Positions 6,883 to 13,397 of a stretch of 13,397 nt of DNA are shown in pieces. Under the pieces are notes generated by a model that did not search any database, had not been told where the DNA came from, and was given only the letters and a program-made list of their open reading frames with translations. Origin of the DNA: Oscillospiraceae bacterium. GTDB taxonomy: Bacteria > Bacillota > Clostridia > Oscillospirales > Oscillospiraceae. The stretch covers positions 1 through 13,397 of the forward strand of contig JAKSPP010000024.1 in NCBI GenBank assembly GCA_024404735.1, given 5' to 3'. Numbering within the stretch: the stretch's first letter is position 1; each line of letters opens with the position of its first letter. The translations under genes were made by a program, and so were the position numbers.

Positions 6883-6910
6883 ATTATAATGCTTTTTTAT
6901 TTTAAGTCAA
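6883..6910 (-). promoter_or_regulatory. Promoter of the Crp/Fnr-family regulator gene
   Basis: On the minus strand TTGACT (6905-6910) and a consensus TATAAT (6883-6888) are separated by 16 nt. The predicted start falls inside the palindrome at 6862-6881. Confidence 0.7.
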
Positions 6911-6966
6911 GAAAAAGCTAAAAGGCATACTCTTCGGACTGCTGCTGAAAAAAGTATTCTGAAATA

Positions 6967-6995
6967 TTGCATTTTAAGGAAAACGGTGTTATTTT
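6967..6995 (+). promoter_or_regulatory. Possible promoter of the DUF554 gene
   Basis: TTGCAT and TATTTT are 17 nt apart and lie about 45 nt ahead of the DUF554 start codon. The match to consensus is partial, and the AT-rich surroundings make chance matches easy. Confidence 0.35.
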
Positions 6996-7040
6996 ATCCT
7001 GTAAACAAACAAATTACGTAAAGAAAGAATATCGGCAAAA

Positions 7041-7769
7041 ATGGTTGGACTCGGTACGTTAATAAATGTGGGCGGAATTGTCGCCGGCGGTATAATCGGC
7101 CTGTTTTTCGGAAGGCTCCTTAAAAAGCCTCTGCAGGACGCCCTTAACAAGGCCTGCGGAATTTCCGTTATTTTCATCGGGGCGGCGGGGGCTCTTTCCG
7201 GAATGATGAATGCTCTTACCGACGGAAGCCTCAACTCCGGACGCAGCATGCTTCTGGTTATCTCTCTGGTTCTCGGCGCACTTTTCGGAGAGCTTCTCAA
7301 TCTTGAGGGTCTTCTGGAGCGCTTTGGCACCTGGCTTAAAGCAAAGAGCGGAAGTGAGGGTGACAAGGGCTTTGTGGGCGGCTTTGTTACCGCCTCTCTG
7401 ACAGTCTGCATAGGAGCAATGGCAATTGTAGGCTCCATTCAGGACGGCATCTTCGGTGACTGGTCGATTCTCGCCACAAAGGCCGTCCTCGACCTTGTTA
7501 TCATCCTTGTTATGACCTCGTCAATGGGCAAGGGATGCATTTTCTCCGCAATTCCCGTTGCGATTTTTCAGGGCTCGGTTACGGCCCTTTCACGGCTTAT
7601 AAAGCCCTTGCTTACAGACCCTGCCCTTTTCAATCTGTCTCTTGTGGGCTCTGTTCTCATATTCTGCGTCGGAATAAATCTTCTGTTCGGAAAGAAAATC
7701 AAGGTTGCAAATCTTCTTCCCGCCGTTGTCATTGCAGCCGGATGCGCCTTCCTCCCCTTTTCACTTTAA
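7041..7769 (+). CDS. DUF554 family integral membrane protein
   Basis: This 242-residue membrane protein belongs to the DUF554 family (YdfK/YqgA-like), which has no established transport substrate. Family hallmarks are the N-terminal LGTLINVGGIVAGGIIG (4-20), the GISVIFIGAAGALSGMM segment (40-56), and the central VTASLTVCIGAMAIVGSIQDG (116-136). About seven hydrophobic spans are visible, near residues 8-24, 41-57, 70-87, 115-132, 147-162, 166-182 and 197-240 (two). The ribosome site before the ATG is weak (AAAGAAAG). The nitroreductase gene follows after 51 nt with no terminator between, so the two may share a transcript. Confidence 0.85.
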   Translation: MVGLGTLINVGGIVAGGIIGLFFGRLLKKPLQDALNKACGISVIFIGAAGALSGMMNALTDGSLNSGRSMLLVISLVLGALFGELLNLEGLLERFGTWLKAKSGSEGDKGFVGGFVTASLTVCIGAMAIVGSIQDGIFGDWSILATKAVLDLVIILVMTSSMGKGCIFSAIPVAIFQGSVTALSRLIKPLLTDPALFNLSLVGSVLIFCVGINLLFGKKIKVANLLPAVVIAAGCAFLPFSL

Positions 7770-7820
7770 GTTTTGCAGTAAACAAAATAACTTACAGATT
7801 TTTCATTAAGGAGAAACAAA

Positions 7821-8327
7821 ATGGAATTCAAAAAAATCCTTTCAGAGCGTTATTCCTGCAGAGCCTTTTCCGACAAAGCAATCGAAAGGTCGGCCTTAGA
7901 TGCCGTCCTTGAGGCAGGACGCCTTGCCCCCACCGCAAAAAACCTTCAGGAGCAGAGAATTTATGTTGTCTCCTCCGAGGAAGGCCTTAAGAAAATCGAC
8001 GCCGCAACTCCCTGCCGCTACGGTGCTCCCGTATGCCTCGTTGTTGCCTATGACAAAAATAATGTCTTCACCTACCCCGGCGGAAGACTCAATTCCGGTG
8101 CCGAGGACGCAACCATTGTCGCAACCCAGATGATGCTGGCCGCAACCGACGAGGGTCTGTGCAGCTGCTGGCTCAATTTCTTTAACCCCGATGACCTCCG
8201 CGTTTCTCTCGGTCTTCCCGAAAACGAGGAAATCGTCATGCTTCTGGACCTCGGCTACTCTGCCGACGGAAAGGGCGCACCCCCGAAAATGCGTAAGGAT
8301 ATTTCAGCAACCGTTTCTTATATCTGA
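7821..8327 (+). CDS. Nitroreductase family protein
   Basis: This is a 168-residue FMN-dependent oxidoreductase of the nitroreductase superfamily, at the short end for the family. Visible features are RYSCRAFSDKAI (10-21) for the FMN phosphate, the APTAKNLQEQRIYVV segment (37-51), a central helix with AEDATIVATQMMLAATDEGL (94-113), and the C-terminal strand LLDLGYSADGKGAPPKMRK (141-159), which normally closes the flavin site. Enzymes of this fold act as homodimers with NAD(P)H on quinones, nitro compounds or flavins. The actual substrate cannot be named. AAGGAG precedes the ATG, and a terminator follows the stop. Confidence 0.87.
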   Translation: MEFKKILSERYSCRAFSDKAIERSALDAVLEAGRLAPTAKNLQEQRIYVVSSEEGLKKIDAATPCRYGAPVCLVVAYDKNNVFTYPGGRLNSGAEDATIVATQMMLAATDEGLCSCWLNFFNPDDLRVSLGLPENEEIVMLLDLGYSADGKGAPPKMRKDISATVSYI

Positions 8328-8358
8328 TTTGAACAAGCCGACATATTATTGTCTTTCA

Positions 8359-8391
8359 GGCAGGGCCTTCTCCCGGAGGCTCTGCCTTTTT
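8359..8391 (+). terminator. Rho-independent terminator after the nitroreductase gene
   Basis: A 10-bp stem (GGCAGGGCCT/AGGCTCTGCC, one G-T wobble) with an 8-nt loop is followed by TTTTT. It lies about 30 nt after the nitroreductase stop and ahead of the ctsR promoter. Confidence 0.85.
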
Positions 8392-8418
8392 CGGTATAAT
8401 TATGAACTTTTTGTAAAA

Positions 8419-8435
8419 GGTCAGGGAAAGTCAAA
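8419..8435 (+). promoter_or_regulatory. CtsR operator 1
   Basis: GGTCAGGGAAAGTCAAA fits the CtsR heptad direct repeat (RGTCAAA-NAN-RGTCAAA) with two mismatches in the first heptad. It lies just upstream of the -35 of the ctsR promoter. Confidence 0.75.
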
Positions 8436-8443
8436 ATTCGCTA

Positions 8444-8472
8444 TTGACATTTTGACTTTCCCTGACTATAAT
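8444..8472 (+). promoter_or_regulatory. Promoter of the ctsR-mcsA-clpC operon
   Basis: TTGACA (8444-8449) and TATAAT (8467-8472) at 17 nt spacing give a full consensus sigma-A promoter. Transcription should start near 8479. The spacer is occupied by CtsR operator 2, so it is expected to be strong and tightly repressed. Confidence 0.88.
8451..8467 (-). promoter_or_regulatory. CtsR operator 2, inverted and inside the promoter
   Basis: Read on the minus strand, AGTCAGGGAAAGTCAAA is a second CtsR tandem heptad. It fills the spacer between -35 and -10 and is almost an exact inverted copy of operator 1. Confidence 0.75.
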
Positions 8473-8483
8473 AAGCTCACAAA

Positions 8484-8500
8484 GATCAGGAAAGGTCAGA
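8484..8500 (+). promoter_or_regulatory. CtsR operator 3, downstream of the start site
   Basis: GATCAGGAAAGGTCAGA has the heptad-3 nt-heptad layout of a CtsR site with several mismatches. It is placed a few bases after the predicted transcription start and before the ctsR ribosome site. It is the weakest of the three. Confidence 0.5.
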
Positions 8501-8517
8501 CAAGGAGATTTGATATT

Positions 8518-8976
8518 ATGGCAACAAGTGATTTAATTGCTCAGTTTATTCTGAATGCAATAGAGGAAAGTGAAAACGGCTTTGCGGAGCTCCGACGGTC
8601 GGGTCTGGCAGAACGCTTCTCCGTTGTTCCCAGCCAGATAAATTACGTTATACAGACGCGCTTCTCTCCCGAACACGGATATATCGTCGAGTCCCGCAGG
8701 GGCGGTGGCGGATATATCAAAATCACAAGAGTCCGACACTCACCGAGAAGCCTTGTAATGAATACCATAAACTCCGTCGGAACCTCTCTTGACCTGCGAA
8801 CGGCCTATGCATTTACGGAAAATCTTTATTCCGAGGAAATAATCGGGCCCCAGATAAGAAAGCTTATTCTGGCAGCCGTTTCCGATAATGCACTCAGACC
8901 TGTTGAGCCCTCCGGAAGAGACACCGTAAGGGCCGCAATTTACAAAAACATTCTTCTCAATCTTTTAGGCGAATAA
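8518..8976 (+). CDS. ctsR: CtsR, repressor of class III stress genes
   Basis: This 152-residue dimeric repressor turns off the clp operon at normal temperature and lets go on heat or protein stress. It opens with MATSDLIAQFILNAIEE, and a helix-turn-helix spans about residues 20-50 (GFAELRRSGLAERFSVVPSQ). The glycine-rich wing ESRRGGGGYIKI (58-69) is the part known in Bacillus-type CtsR to sense heat and to carry the arginine phosphorylated by McsB. The C-terminal four-helix domain occupies 80-150. The reading frame is open for about 330 nt further upstream, but this ATG is chosen because homology starts here, AAGGAGA precedes it, and the promoter and operators lie in the upstream part. It heads an operon with mcsA and clpC. 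Confidence 0.93.
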   Translation: MATSDLIAQFILNAIEESENGFAELRRSGLAERFSVVPSQINYVIQTRFSPEHGYIVESRRGGGGYIKITRVRHSPRSLVMNTINSVGTSLDLRTAYAFTENLYSEEIIGPQIRKLILAAVSDNALRPVEPSGRDTVRAAIYKNILLNLLGE

Positions 8977-8994
8977 TGAAAGGAGATAAAAGCC

Positions 8995-9510
8995 ATGAAA
9001 TGTGAAAAGTGCAACAACAACGAAGTCAGCTTCATCTACGAAAGCAACATCAACGGAAAGAAAAGCTCTAAGCATCTGTGCTCCGAGTGCGCAAAGGCAG
9101 AAGGTCTTGACAGGGCTTTTATGAGTAATCGCAGAGACATCTTCGATGAATTCTTCGGCGAAAACGACAGCCTCTTTTCTCCCCTTTTTGCCTTCCCCCG
9201 CAGAAGTCTTCTCGGCTCCTTCGGAGGACAGAGCCTCGCAAAAAGCCTTCTGACCCCCGCTTTCCCCCGCTTCCTCTTTATTGACGATACCGAAGAAAAA
9301 TGCGGCAGCAATGAAAGCTCATGCGACTGCGGCAAGACCTGTGAGTGCGGCGAAGATAACTGTCACAGCGACAATTCCGATGAAGAAATCAGCGGCAAAA
9401 GAAAGCTTGAGGCCCTCAGGTACGAGCTGGATAAGGCCGTAAAAGCCGAGAATTTTGAAAAAGCAATAGAGCTTCGCGATGAAATCAAAAGATTAAAGGA
9501 AGGAAATTAA
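8995..9510 (+). CDS. mcsA: McsA-like UVR-domain zinc protein
   Basis: This is a 171-residue protein placed between ctsR and clpC, as mcsA is in other Bacillota. The N-terminus has a zinc-binding pair, CEKC (3-6) and CSEC (29-32), and the C-terminus a UVR motif (about 136-168, KLEALRYELDKAVKAENFEK, then AIELRDEIKRL) like the one in ClpC. In Bacillus, McsA activates the McsB arginine kinase. Here the second CxxC...CxxC finger is not recognisable. Instead there is a Phe/Ser-rich linker (44-100) followed by a dense cysteine cluster, Cys103, 110, 112, 116, 118 and 123. AAAGGAGA precedes the ATG. No mcsB gene follows, so its role here is uncertain; binding ClpC through the UVR region or sensing metal or thiol stress are possibilities. 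Confidence 0.82.
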   Translation: MKCEKCNNNEVSFIYESNINGKKSSKHLCSECAKAEGLDRAFMSNRRDIFDEFFGENDSLFSPLFAFPRRSLLGSFGGQSLAKSLLTPAFPRFLFIDDTEEKCGSNESSCDCGKTCECGEDNCHSDNSDEEISGKRKLEALRYELDKAVKAENFEKAIELRDEIKRLKEGN

Positions 9511-9516
9511 AACACC

Positions 9517-11925
9517 ATGAACTCCGAACAGTTTTCCGCCGAGGCCTTAGGCGTTATTGAAGCCGCCCGGGCATTTGCCGGGGACTTTGGGCACGAATAT
9601 ATCGGTACCGAGCACATTCTCGCGGCACTGACCGAAAAAGGCAGTGAAGCGGCCCCTGTTCTGGAGAGCGAGGGCTGCACAGAAAAGCTTATCGGGGATT
9701 ATCTTAAAAAAATCCTGAGAAGAGGAAACGGGCATAATGACCCCGAGGCCTTTAATTCCGAGGCTGCGTCTGTACTCTCCTCCGCAATTAGAATTGCAAA
9801 GGGCTCCCCCGCCGGCTCCCTTCACATACTCTATGCCATCTGCAGGGCAAAAAACTCCACCGCCGGGATGATTCTGCGCAGAATGGGTGCAGACACCGAC
9901 TCACTCTGCGACAAGGCAAAGGCGGCTTTCACCGGAGGCCGTGAAAACGCCTATACAGCAGGCGGTGATTCCGGAAAAGAGGGTTCTTCCCTTGAGGAAT
10001 TCGGAAGGGACCTCACAAGGGCCGCCTCCGAAGGAAAGCTTGATCCTGTCATAGGAAGAAACGAGGAGATTAAAAGGGCAATCCTTATTCTCTCCCGCAG
10101 GGGCAAGAACAACCCCGTCCTTATCGGTGAGCCGGGCGTTGGAAAAACGGCAATAGTCGAAGGCCTTGCCCGTCTTATCTCCTCCGGTGAGGTGCCGGGC
10201 GACCTGAGGGGAAAGAGACTTATTTCCCTGGACCTTACGGGTATGCTTGCGGGAACGAAATACAGAGGTGACTTTGAAGAGCGCATTAAAAATGTGCTGA
10301 AGGAGGTCACTGAGGCCGGCGATGTTATTCTCTTCATCGATGAAATACACATGCTTATAGGAGCAGGCGCCGCGGAAGGCGCATCAGATGCCGCAAACAT
10401 TCTCAAGCCCGCCCTTGCCAGAGGTGAAATCAAGCTCATCGGCGCAACAACTCTCGATGAATACAGAAAGCACATTGAAAAGGATGCGGCCCTTGAGCGA
10501 AGATTCCAGCCAATCATCGTAAACGAGCCCGATGAGGAAACCGCACTTGAAATACTAAAGGGCATAATTCCCAAATACGAAGAGCACCATAAGCTCCACA
10601 TTTCCGATGAGGCCGCCCTCGCCGCCGTTAAGCTTTCCGTCCGTTATATAAACGACCGCTATCTTCCCGACAAAGCCATTGACCTCATTGACGAAGCCGC
10701 GGCAGCCGTAAGAACAAAGAACGCCTCCCCCTCTGCGGACACAAAGCCCGTCAGAAACAGACTGAAGGCGCTTAACGAGGAAAAGGACGAGGCAATCAGG
10801 CTTCAGGATTATGAAAGAGCCGCCGTAATAAGAGACAGAATTGCCGAGCAGCAGCAGGAGCTTGACAGGCTTCTTGCAGACTGCGATTCCGGTGAAGCCG
10901 AAAACAAAACCGTATCGGCAGAGGATATTGCCGCAGTCGTATCCGGCTGGACCGGCATTCCCGTAAAGAGCCTTACGAAGGATGAGAGCGAAAGACTTCT
11001 CTCTATGGAAAGGATTCTCCATGAGAGAGTTGTGGGTCAGGACGAGGCCGTTTCCGCAGTTGCCCGTGCCATCCGCAGAGGCAGAGTCGGCCTTAAGGAC
11101 CCAAAAAGGCCCATAGGCTCCTTCCTGTTCCTCGGCCCCACCGGTGTCGGAAAAACAGAGCTGTGCAAGGCTCTTGCAGAAGCTGTTTTCGGAGATGAGA
11201 GTGCGGTTATACGCCTTGATATGTCCGAATTTATGGAAAAGCACACCGTTTCCAAGCTTATCGGCTCTCCCCCGGGCTACGTGGGATATGATGAAGGCGG
11301 ACAGCTTACGGAAAAGGTCCGCAGAAAGCCCTACTGTGTTATTCTTTTCGACGAGATAGAAAAGGCCCACGAGGATGTATTCAACATTCTTCTTCAGCTT
11401 CTCGACGACGGCAGACTGACAGACTCCCGCGGAAGAACCGTATCCTTCAAAAACGCGGTTGTGGTTATGACAAGCAATGTCGGGGCAAGAAACCTGACAG
11501 AAAAAAGAGACCCCGTTGTCGGATTTGAGACCGAGGCAAGGGAGCAAAGCCCCGCAGAATTGAGAGAGCTTATTAACGCAGACCTTCGCCGCACCTTTAA
11601 GCCCGAATTTCTCAACAGAATCGATGACACCATCGTTTTCTCCCGCCTTAGCGAGGAAAACATCAGGGAAATTGCGGAAAAGCTTCTTAAGAATCTTTCC
11701 CTCAGAACAGAGGACCTGGGAATTCGTCTTCACTTCACCGATGAGGCCGTAACACTTCTCGCCAAAGAAGGCTTTGACCCCGTTTACGGCGCAAGACCTC
11801 TTAAGAGGGTAATTCAGAGCAGGGTTGAGGATGCTCTTGCAGAGAAGCTTCTTTCCGGAGAAGTGTCCCCCGATTCGGAGCTCACTCTTACCGCGGGAGA
11901 AGAGGGAGAGCTTGTAATAAAATAA
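9517..11925 (+). CDS. clpC: ClpC, Hsp100 unfoldase of the Clp protease
   Basis: This 802-residue AAA+ unfoldase feeds substrates to ClpP. It has an N-domain with two Clp_N repeats (about 1-140), then AAA-1 with Walker A GEPGVGKT (204-211), pore loop GTKYRGDFE (246-254) and Walker B ILFIDE (271-276). A UVR/M-domain coiled coil (about 410-455, ALNEEKDEAIRLQDYERAA) follows. AAA-2 has Walker A GPTGVGKT (540-547), pore loop GYVGYDEGG (587-595) and Walker B VILFDE (608-613), with the ClpP-docking loop VGF at 668-670. Length and architecture are typical. The first repeat keeps GTEHI (30-34), but the second reads GSLHI (100-104), so a glutamate used for phosphoarginine binding in Bacillus ClpC is missing. 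It begins 6 nt after mcsA (AAGGAAGG ahead of the ATG) and ends the operon. Confidence 0.96.
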   Translation: MNSEQFSAEALGVIEAARAFAGDFGHEYIGTEHILAALTEKGSEAAPVLESEGCTEKLIGDYLKKILRRGNGHNDPEAFNSEAASVLSSAIRIAKGSPAGSLHILYAICRAKNSTAGMILRRMGADTDSLCDKAKAAFTGGRENAYTAGGDSGKEGSSLEEFGRDLTRAASEGKLDPVIGRNEEIKRAILILSRRGKNNPVLIGEPGVGKTAIVEGLARLISSGEVPGDLRGKRLISLDLTGMLAGTKYRGDFEERIKNVLKEVTEAGDVILFIDEIHMLIGAGAAEGASDAANILKPALARGEIKLIGATTLDEYRKHIEKDAALERRFQPIIVNEPDEETALEILKGIIPKYEEHHKLHISDEAALAAVKLSVRYINDRYLPDKAIDLIDEAAAAVRTKNASPSADTKPVRNRLKALNEEKDEAIRLQDYERAAVIRDRIAEQQQELDRLLADCDSGEAENKTVSAEDIAAVVSGWTGIPVKSLTKDESERLLSMERILHERVVGQDEAVSAVARAIRRGRVGLKDPKRPIGSFLFLGPTGVGKTELCKALAEAVFGDESAVIRLDMSEFMEKHTVSKLIGSPPGYVGYDEGGQLTEKVRRKPYCVILFDEIEKAHEDVFNILLQLLDDGRLTDSRGRTVSFKNAVVVMTSNVGARNLTEKRDPVVGFETEAREQSPAELRELINADLRRTFKPEFLNRIDDTIVFSRLSEENIREIAEKLLKNLSLRTEDLGIRLHFTDEAVTLLAKEGFDPVYGARPLKRVIQSRVEDALAEKLLSGEVSPDSELTLTAGEEGELVIK

Positions 11926-11945
11926 AAACAGACATTTTGACCGGC

Positions 11946-11992
11946 AGCACCGAGGAAGGGGTTTATATCCCGTCTTCGGTGCTTTCTTTTTG
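11946..11992 (+). terminator. Terminator of the ctsR-mcsA-clpC operon
   Basis: AGCACCGA and TCGGTGCT form an 8-bp outer stem, with an inner GGG/CCC pairing, followed by TTCTTTTT. It lies about 20 nt after the clpC stop codon. Confidence 0.8.
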
Positions 11993-12002
11993 GGAAATTT
12001 GC

Positions 12003-12031
12003 TTGCCATTACGATAAAAACATAGTATAAT
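12003..12031 (+). promoter_or_regulatory. Promoter of the GyrB/ParE-like gene
   Basis: TTGCCA (12003-12008) and a consensus TATAAT (12026-12031) are separated by 17 nt, directly after the clpC terminator. Transcription would start near 12038, giving a leader of about 55 nt. Confidence 0.75.
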
Positions 12032-12092
12032 GTAGTGCTTGGCATCTTTAACCACAAGATATAGGATTTTTTAGTACAGGAGACAGGCCCAG

Positions 12093-13397
12093 ATGGCAAA
12101 AAACAGCCCCAACAACATTGATACCGCTTACGGCAATGATGCCATAAGCCAGCTTAAGGGAGAAGACCGCGTCAGAAAACGCCCGCAGGTTATTTTCGGC
12201 TCGGACGGTCTTGAAGGCTGCCAGCACGCAGTTTTCGAAATTCTCTCAAACGCAATAGACGAAGCGCGAAGCGGCTTCGGACGGGAGATTGTTTTAACCC
12301 GCTATGAGGACTTCTCCGTTGAAGTTGAAGACTTCGGACGCGGCTGCCCCGTTGACTGGAACGAAAAGGAAAAGAGATATAACTGGGAGCTGGTTTTCTG
12401 CGAGCTTTACGCAGGCGGAAAATACGGCGGGGATGACGGAGATAATTACGAGTATTCCCTCGGCCTTAACGGACTCGGCTCCTGCGCAACCCAGTACGCC
12501 TCCGAATACTTTGACGCCGAAATATACAGAGACGGCTTCCGCTATGAGCTGCATTTCAAAAAGGGAAAACCCGTAGGCAGAAAGAACGACGTCCTTAAGA
12601 AGGAGCCCACGGAAAGAAGGCAGACAGGCTCCCGCTTCCGCTGGAAGCCCGACAGAGAGGTTTTTTCGGATATTAATATCCCCATTGAATATTATACCCG
12701 CATTTTAAGACAGCAGGCCGTTGTCAATGAGGGCGTTTTATTCCGCTTCCGCAATCAGGTGGGAGACGGCTTTGAAGAAATTCAATATAAATACGACGGC
12801 GGTATTGTTGACTATATAGGCGAAATCGTAGGTGAAAACGCCCTTACCTCCATTCAGAAAATAAGCGCCGAAAGAAAAGGCCGCGACAGAGAGGACAAGC
12901 CCCTTTACAAGGTTAAAATCGGCGCTGCCTTCTGCTTCTGCACAAGCGTTAATCTCCTTGAATATTATCATAACTCAAGCTTTCTTGAGTACGGCGGCTC
13001 CCCGGACAAGGCAAGCCGCACCGCCTTTGTTTCCGCAGTAGATGCATACCTGATAAAGGCCGGCAAATACCAGAAGCAGGAGAGCAAAATAAGCTTTCAG
13101 GACATTGCCGACTGCCTGGTTCTTGTTACAAACTGCTTCTCCACACAGACAAGCTACGAAAATCAGACCAAAAAGGCAATAAACAACAAGTTTATTCAGG
13201 AGGCGATGACAGAGGTCATCAAGGCACAGCTTGAGGTCTACTTCATAGAAAACAAGCCCGAGGCCGACCGCATCGCTGAGCAGGTGCTTATAAACAAGCG
13301 CAGCCGCGAGAATGCGGAGCGCACGCGCCTGGGCACGAAAAAGAAGCTGTCCGGCAGCATCGACATCGCAAACAGAGTGCAGAAGTCCGTCGACTGC
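12093..13397 (+). CDS. Divergent type IIA topoisomerase ATPase subunit (GyrB/ParE-like), partial
   Basis: 435 codons are present and the frame is still open at the right edge. The ATPase subunit of type IIA topoisomerases binds ATP, dimerises and, with a GyrA/ParC partner, passes one duplex through another. Seen here: RVRKRPQVIFGS (26-37); GHKL motif EILSNAIDEA (49-58), with Glu49 as likely catalytic base and Asn53 for magnesium; DFGRGCPVD (80-88); AGGKY (107-111); the lid-like GLNGLG (124-129), where ordinary GyrB has GLHGVG; TGSRFRWKPDREVF (178-191); and NQTKK (357-361), carrying the transducer lysine. The basic RSRENAERTRL stretch and the final KSVDC correspond to the part just before the Toprim domain, which lies outside. 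AGGAGA precedes the ATG. It is too divergent to call gyrB or parE; the partner gene probably follows. Confidence 0.85.
   Translation, partial: MAKNSPNNIDTAYGNDAISQLKGEDRVRKRPQVIFGSDGLEGCQHAVFEILSNAIDEARSGFGREIVLTRYEDFSVEVEDFGRGCPVDWNEKEKRYNWELVFCELYAGGKYGGDDGDNYEYSLGLNGLGSCATQYASEYFDAEIYRDGFRYELHFKKGKPVGRKNDVLKKEPTERRQTGSRFRWKPDREVFSDINIPIEYYTRILRQQAVVNEGVLFRFRNQVGDGFEEIQYKYDGGIVDYIGEIVGENALTSIQKISAERKGRDREDKPLYKVKIGAAFCFCTSVNLLEYYHNSSFLEYGGSPDKASRTAFVSAVDAYLIKAGKYQKQESKISFQDIADCLVLVTNCFSTQTSYENQTKKAINNKFIQEAMTEVIKAQLEVYFIENKPEADRIAEQVLINKRSRENAERTRLGTKKKLSGSIDIANRVQKSVDC

Noticed and set aside
8191..8517. Upstream in-frame extension of ctsR into the nitroreductase gene
   Set aside because: The extension overlaps the nitroreductase gene in another frame and crosses its terminator and the ctsR promoter and operators. 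The family start and ribosome site are at 8518.
10555..12099. 514-codon open frame on the minus strand opposite clpC
   Set aside because: It covers the clpC 3' half, the terminator and the next promoter, its product has no known domain, and clpC on the other strand is certain.

Overview
The window looks like chromosomal DNA of a fermentative, strictly anaerobic Bacillota, most likely a member of class Clostridia. Grounds for this are an NADH-linked trimeric [FeFe] hydrogenase, a CtsR-controlled clpC heat-shock operon, sigma-A type promoters (TTGACA/TATAAT), AGGAGG ribosome sites, and roughly even base composition. A family-level guess (Oscillospiraceae/Ruminococcaceae-like) is inference. There is no sign of phage, transposon or CRISPR. 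The genes are intact, except the last, which runs off the right edge.

Left part, minus strand (79-1643): a strong promoter drives a leader of about 140 nt that ends in an intrinsic terminator directly before the ribosome site. It is followed by a TM1266-type iron-only hydrogenase system regulator and an NMT1/TauA-like lipoprotein solute-binding protein. Next, also on the minus strand (1696-6027), is the hydrogenase operon: hydC/NuoE-like, hydB/NuoF-like and hydA [FeFe] hydrogenase, with its own promoter and a strong terminator. This is the gene set of an electron-bifurcating or NADH-dependent hydrogenase, which would dispose of fermentation electrons as H2. The hydEFG maturation genes are not in the window. 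A cysteine-free Crp/Fnr-family regulator (6213-6842) lies just upstream on the same strand. A perfect palindrome sits across its own predicted transcription start.

Right part, plus strand: a DUF554 membrane protein and a small nitroreductase (7041-8327) come first. The heat-shock operon ctsR-mcsA-clpC (8518-11925) follows, behind a consensus promoter covered by three CtsR boxes. The mcsB arginine kinase gene normally found between mcsA and clpC is absent. The ClpC N-domain has lost one of its two phosphoarginine-pocket glutamates, and McsA has lost the standard second zinc finger. Together these suggest that the phosphoarginine branch of this quality-control system is reduced here. The window ends inside a divergent GyrB/ParE-like topoisomerase subunit that has its own promoter.

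The observations most worth a second look are the unidentified attenuator leader in front of the hydrogenase-regulator/transporter operon, the combined mcsB/ClpC/McsA changes, and the TSCSP variant of the H-cluster motif.
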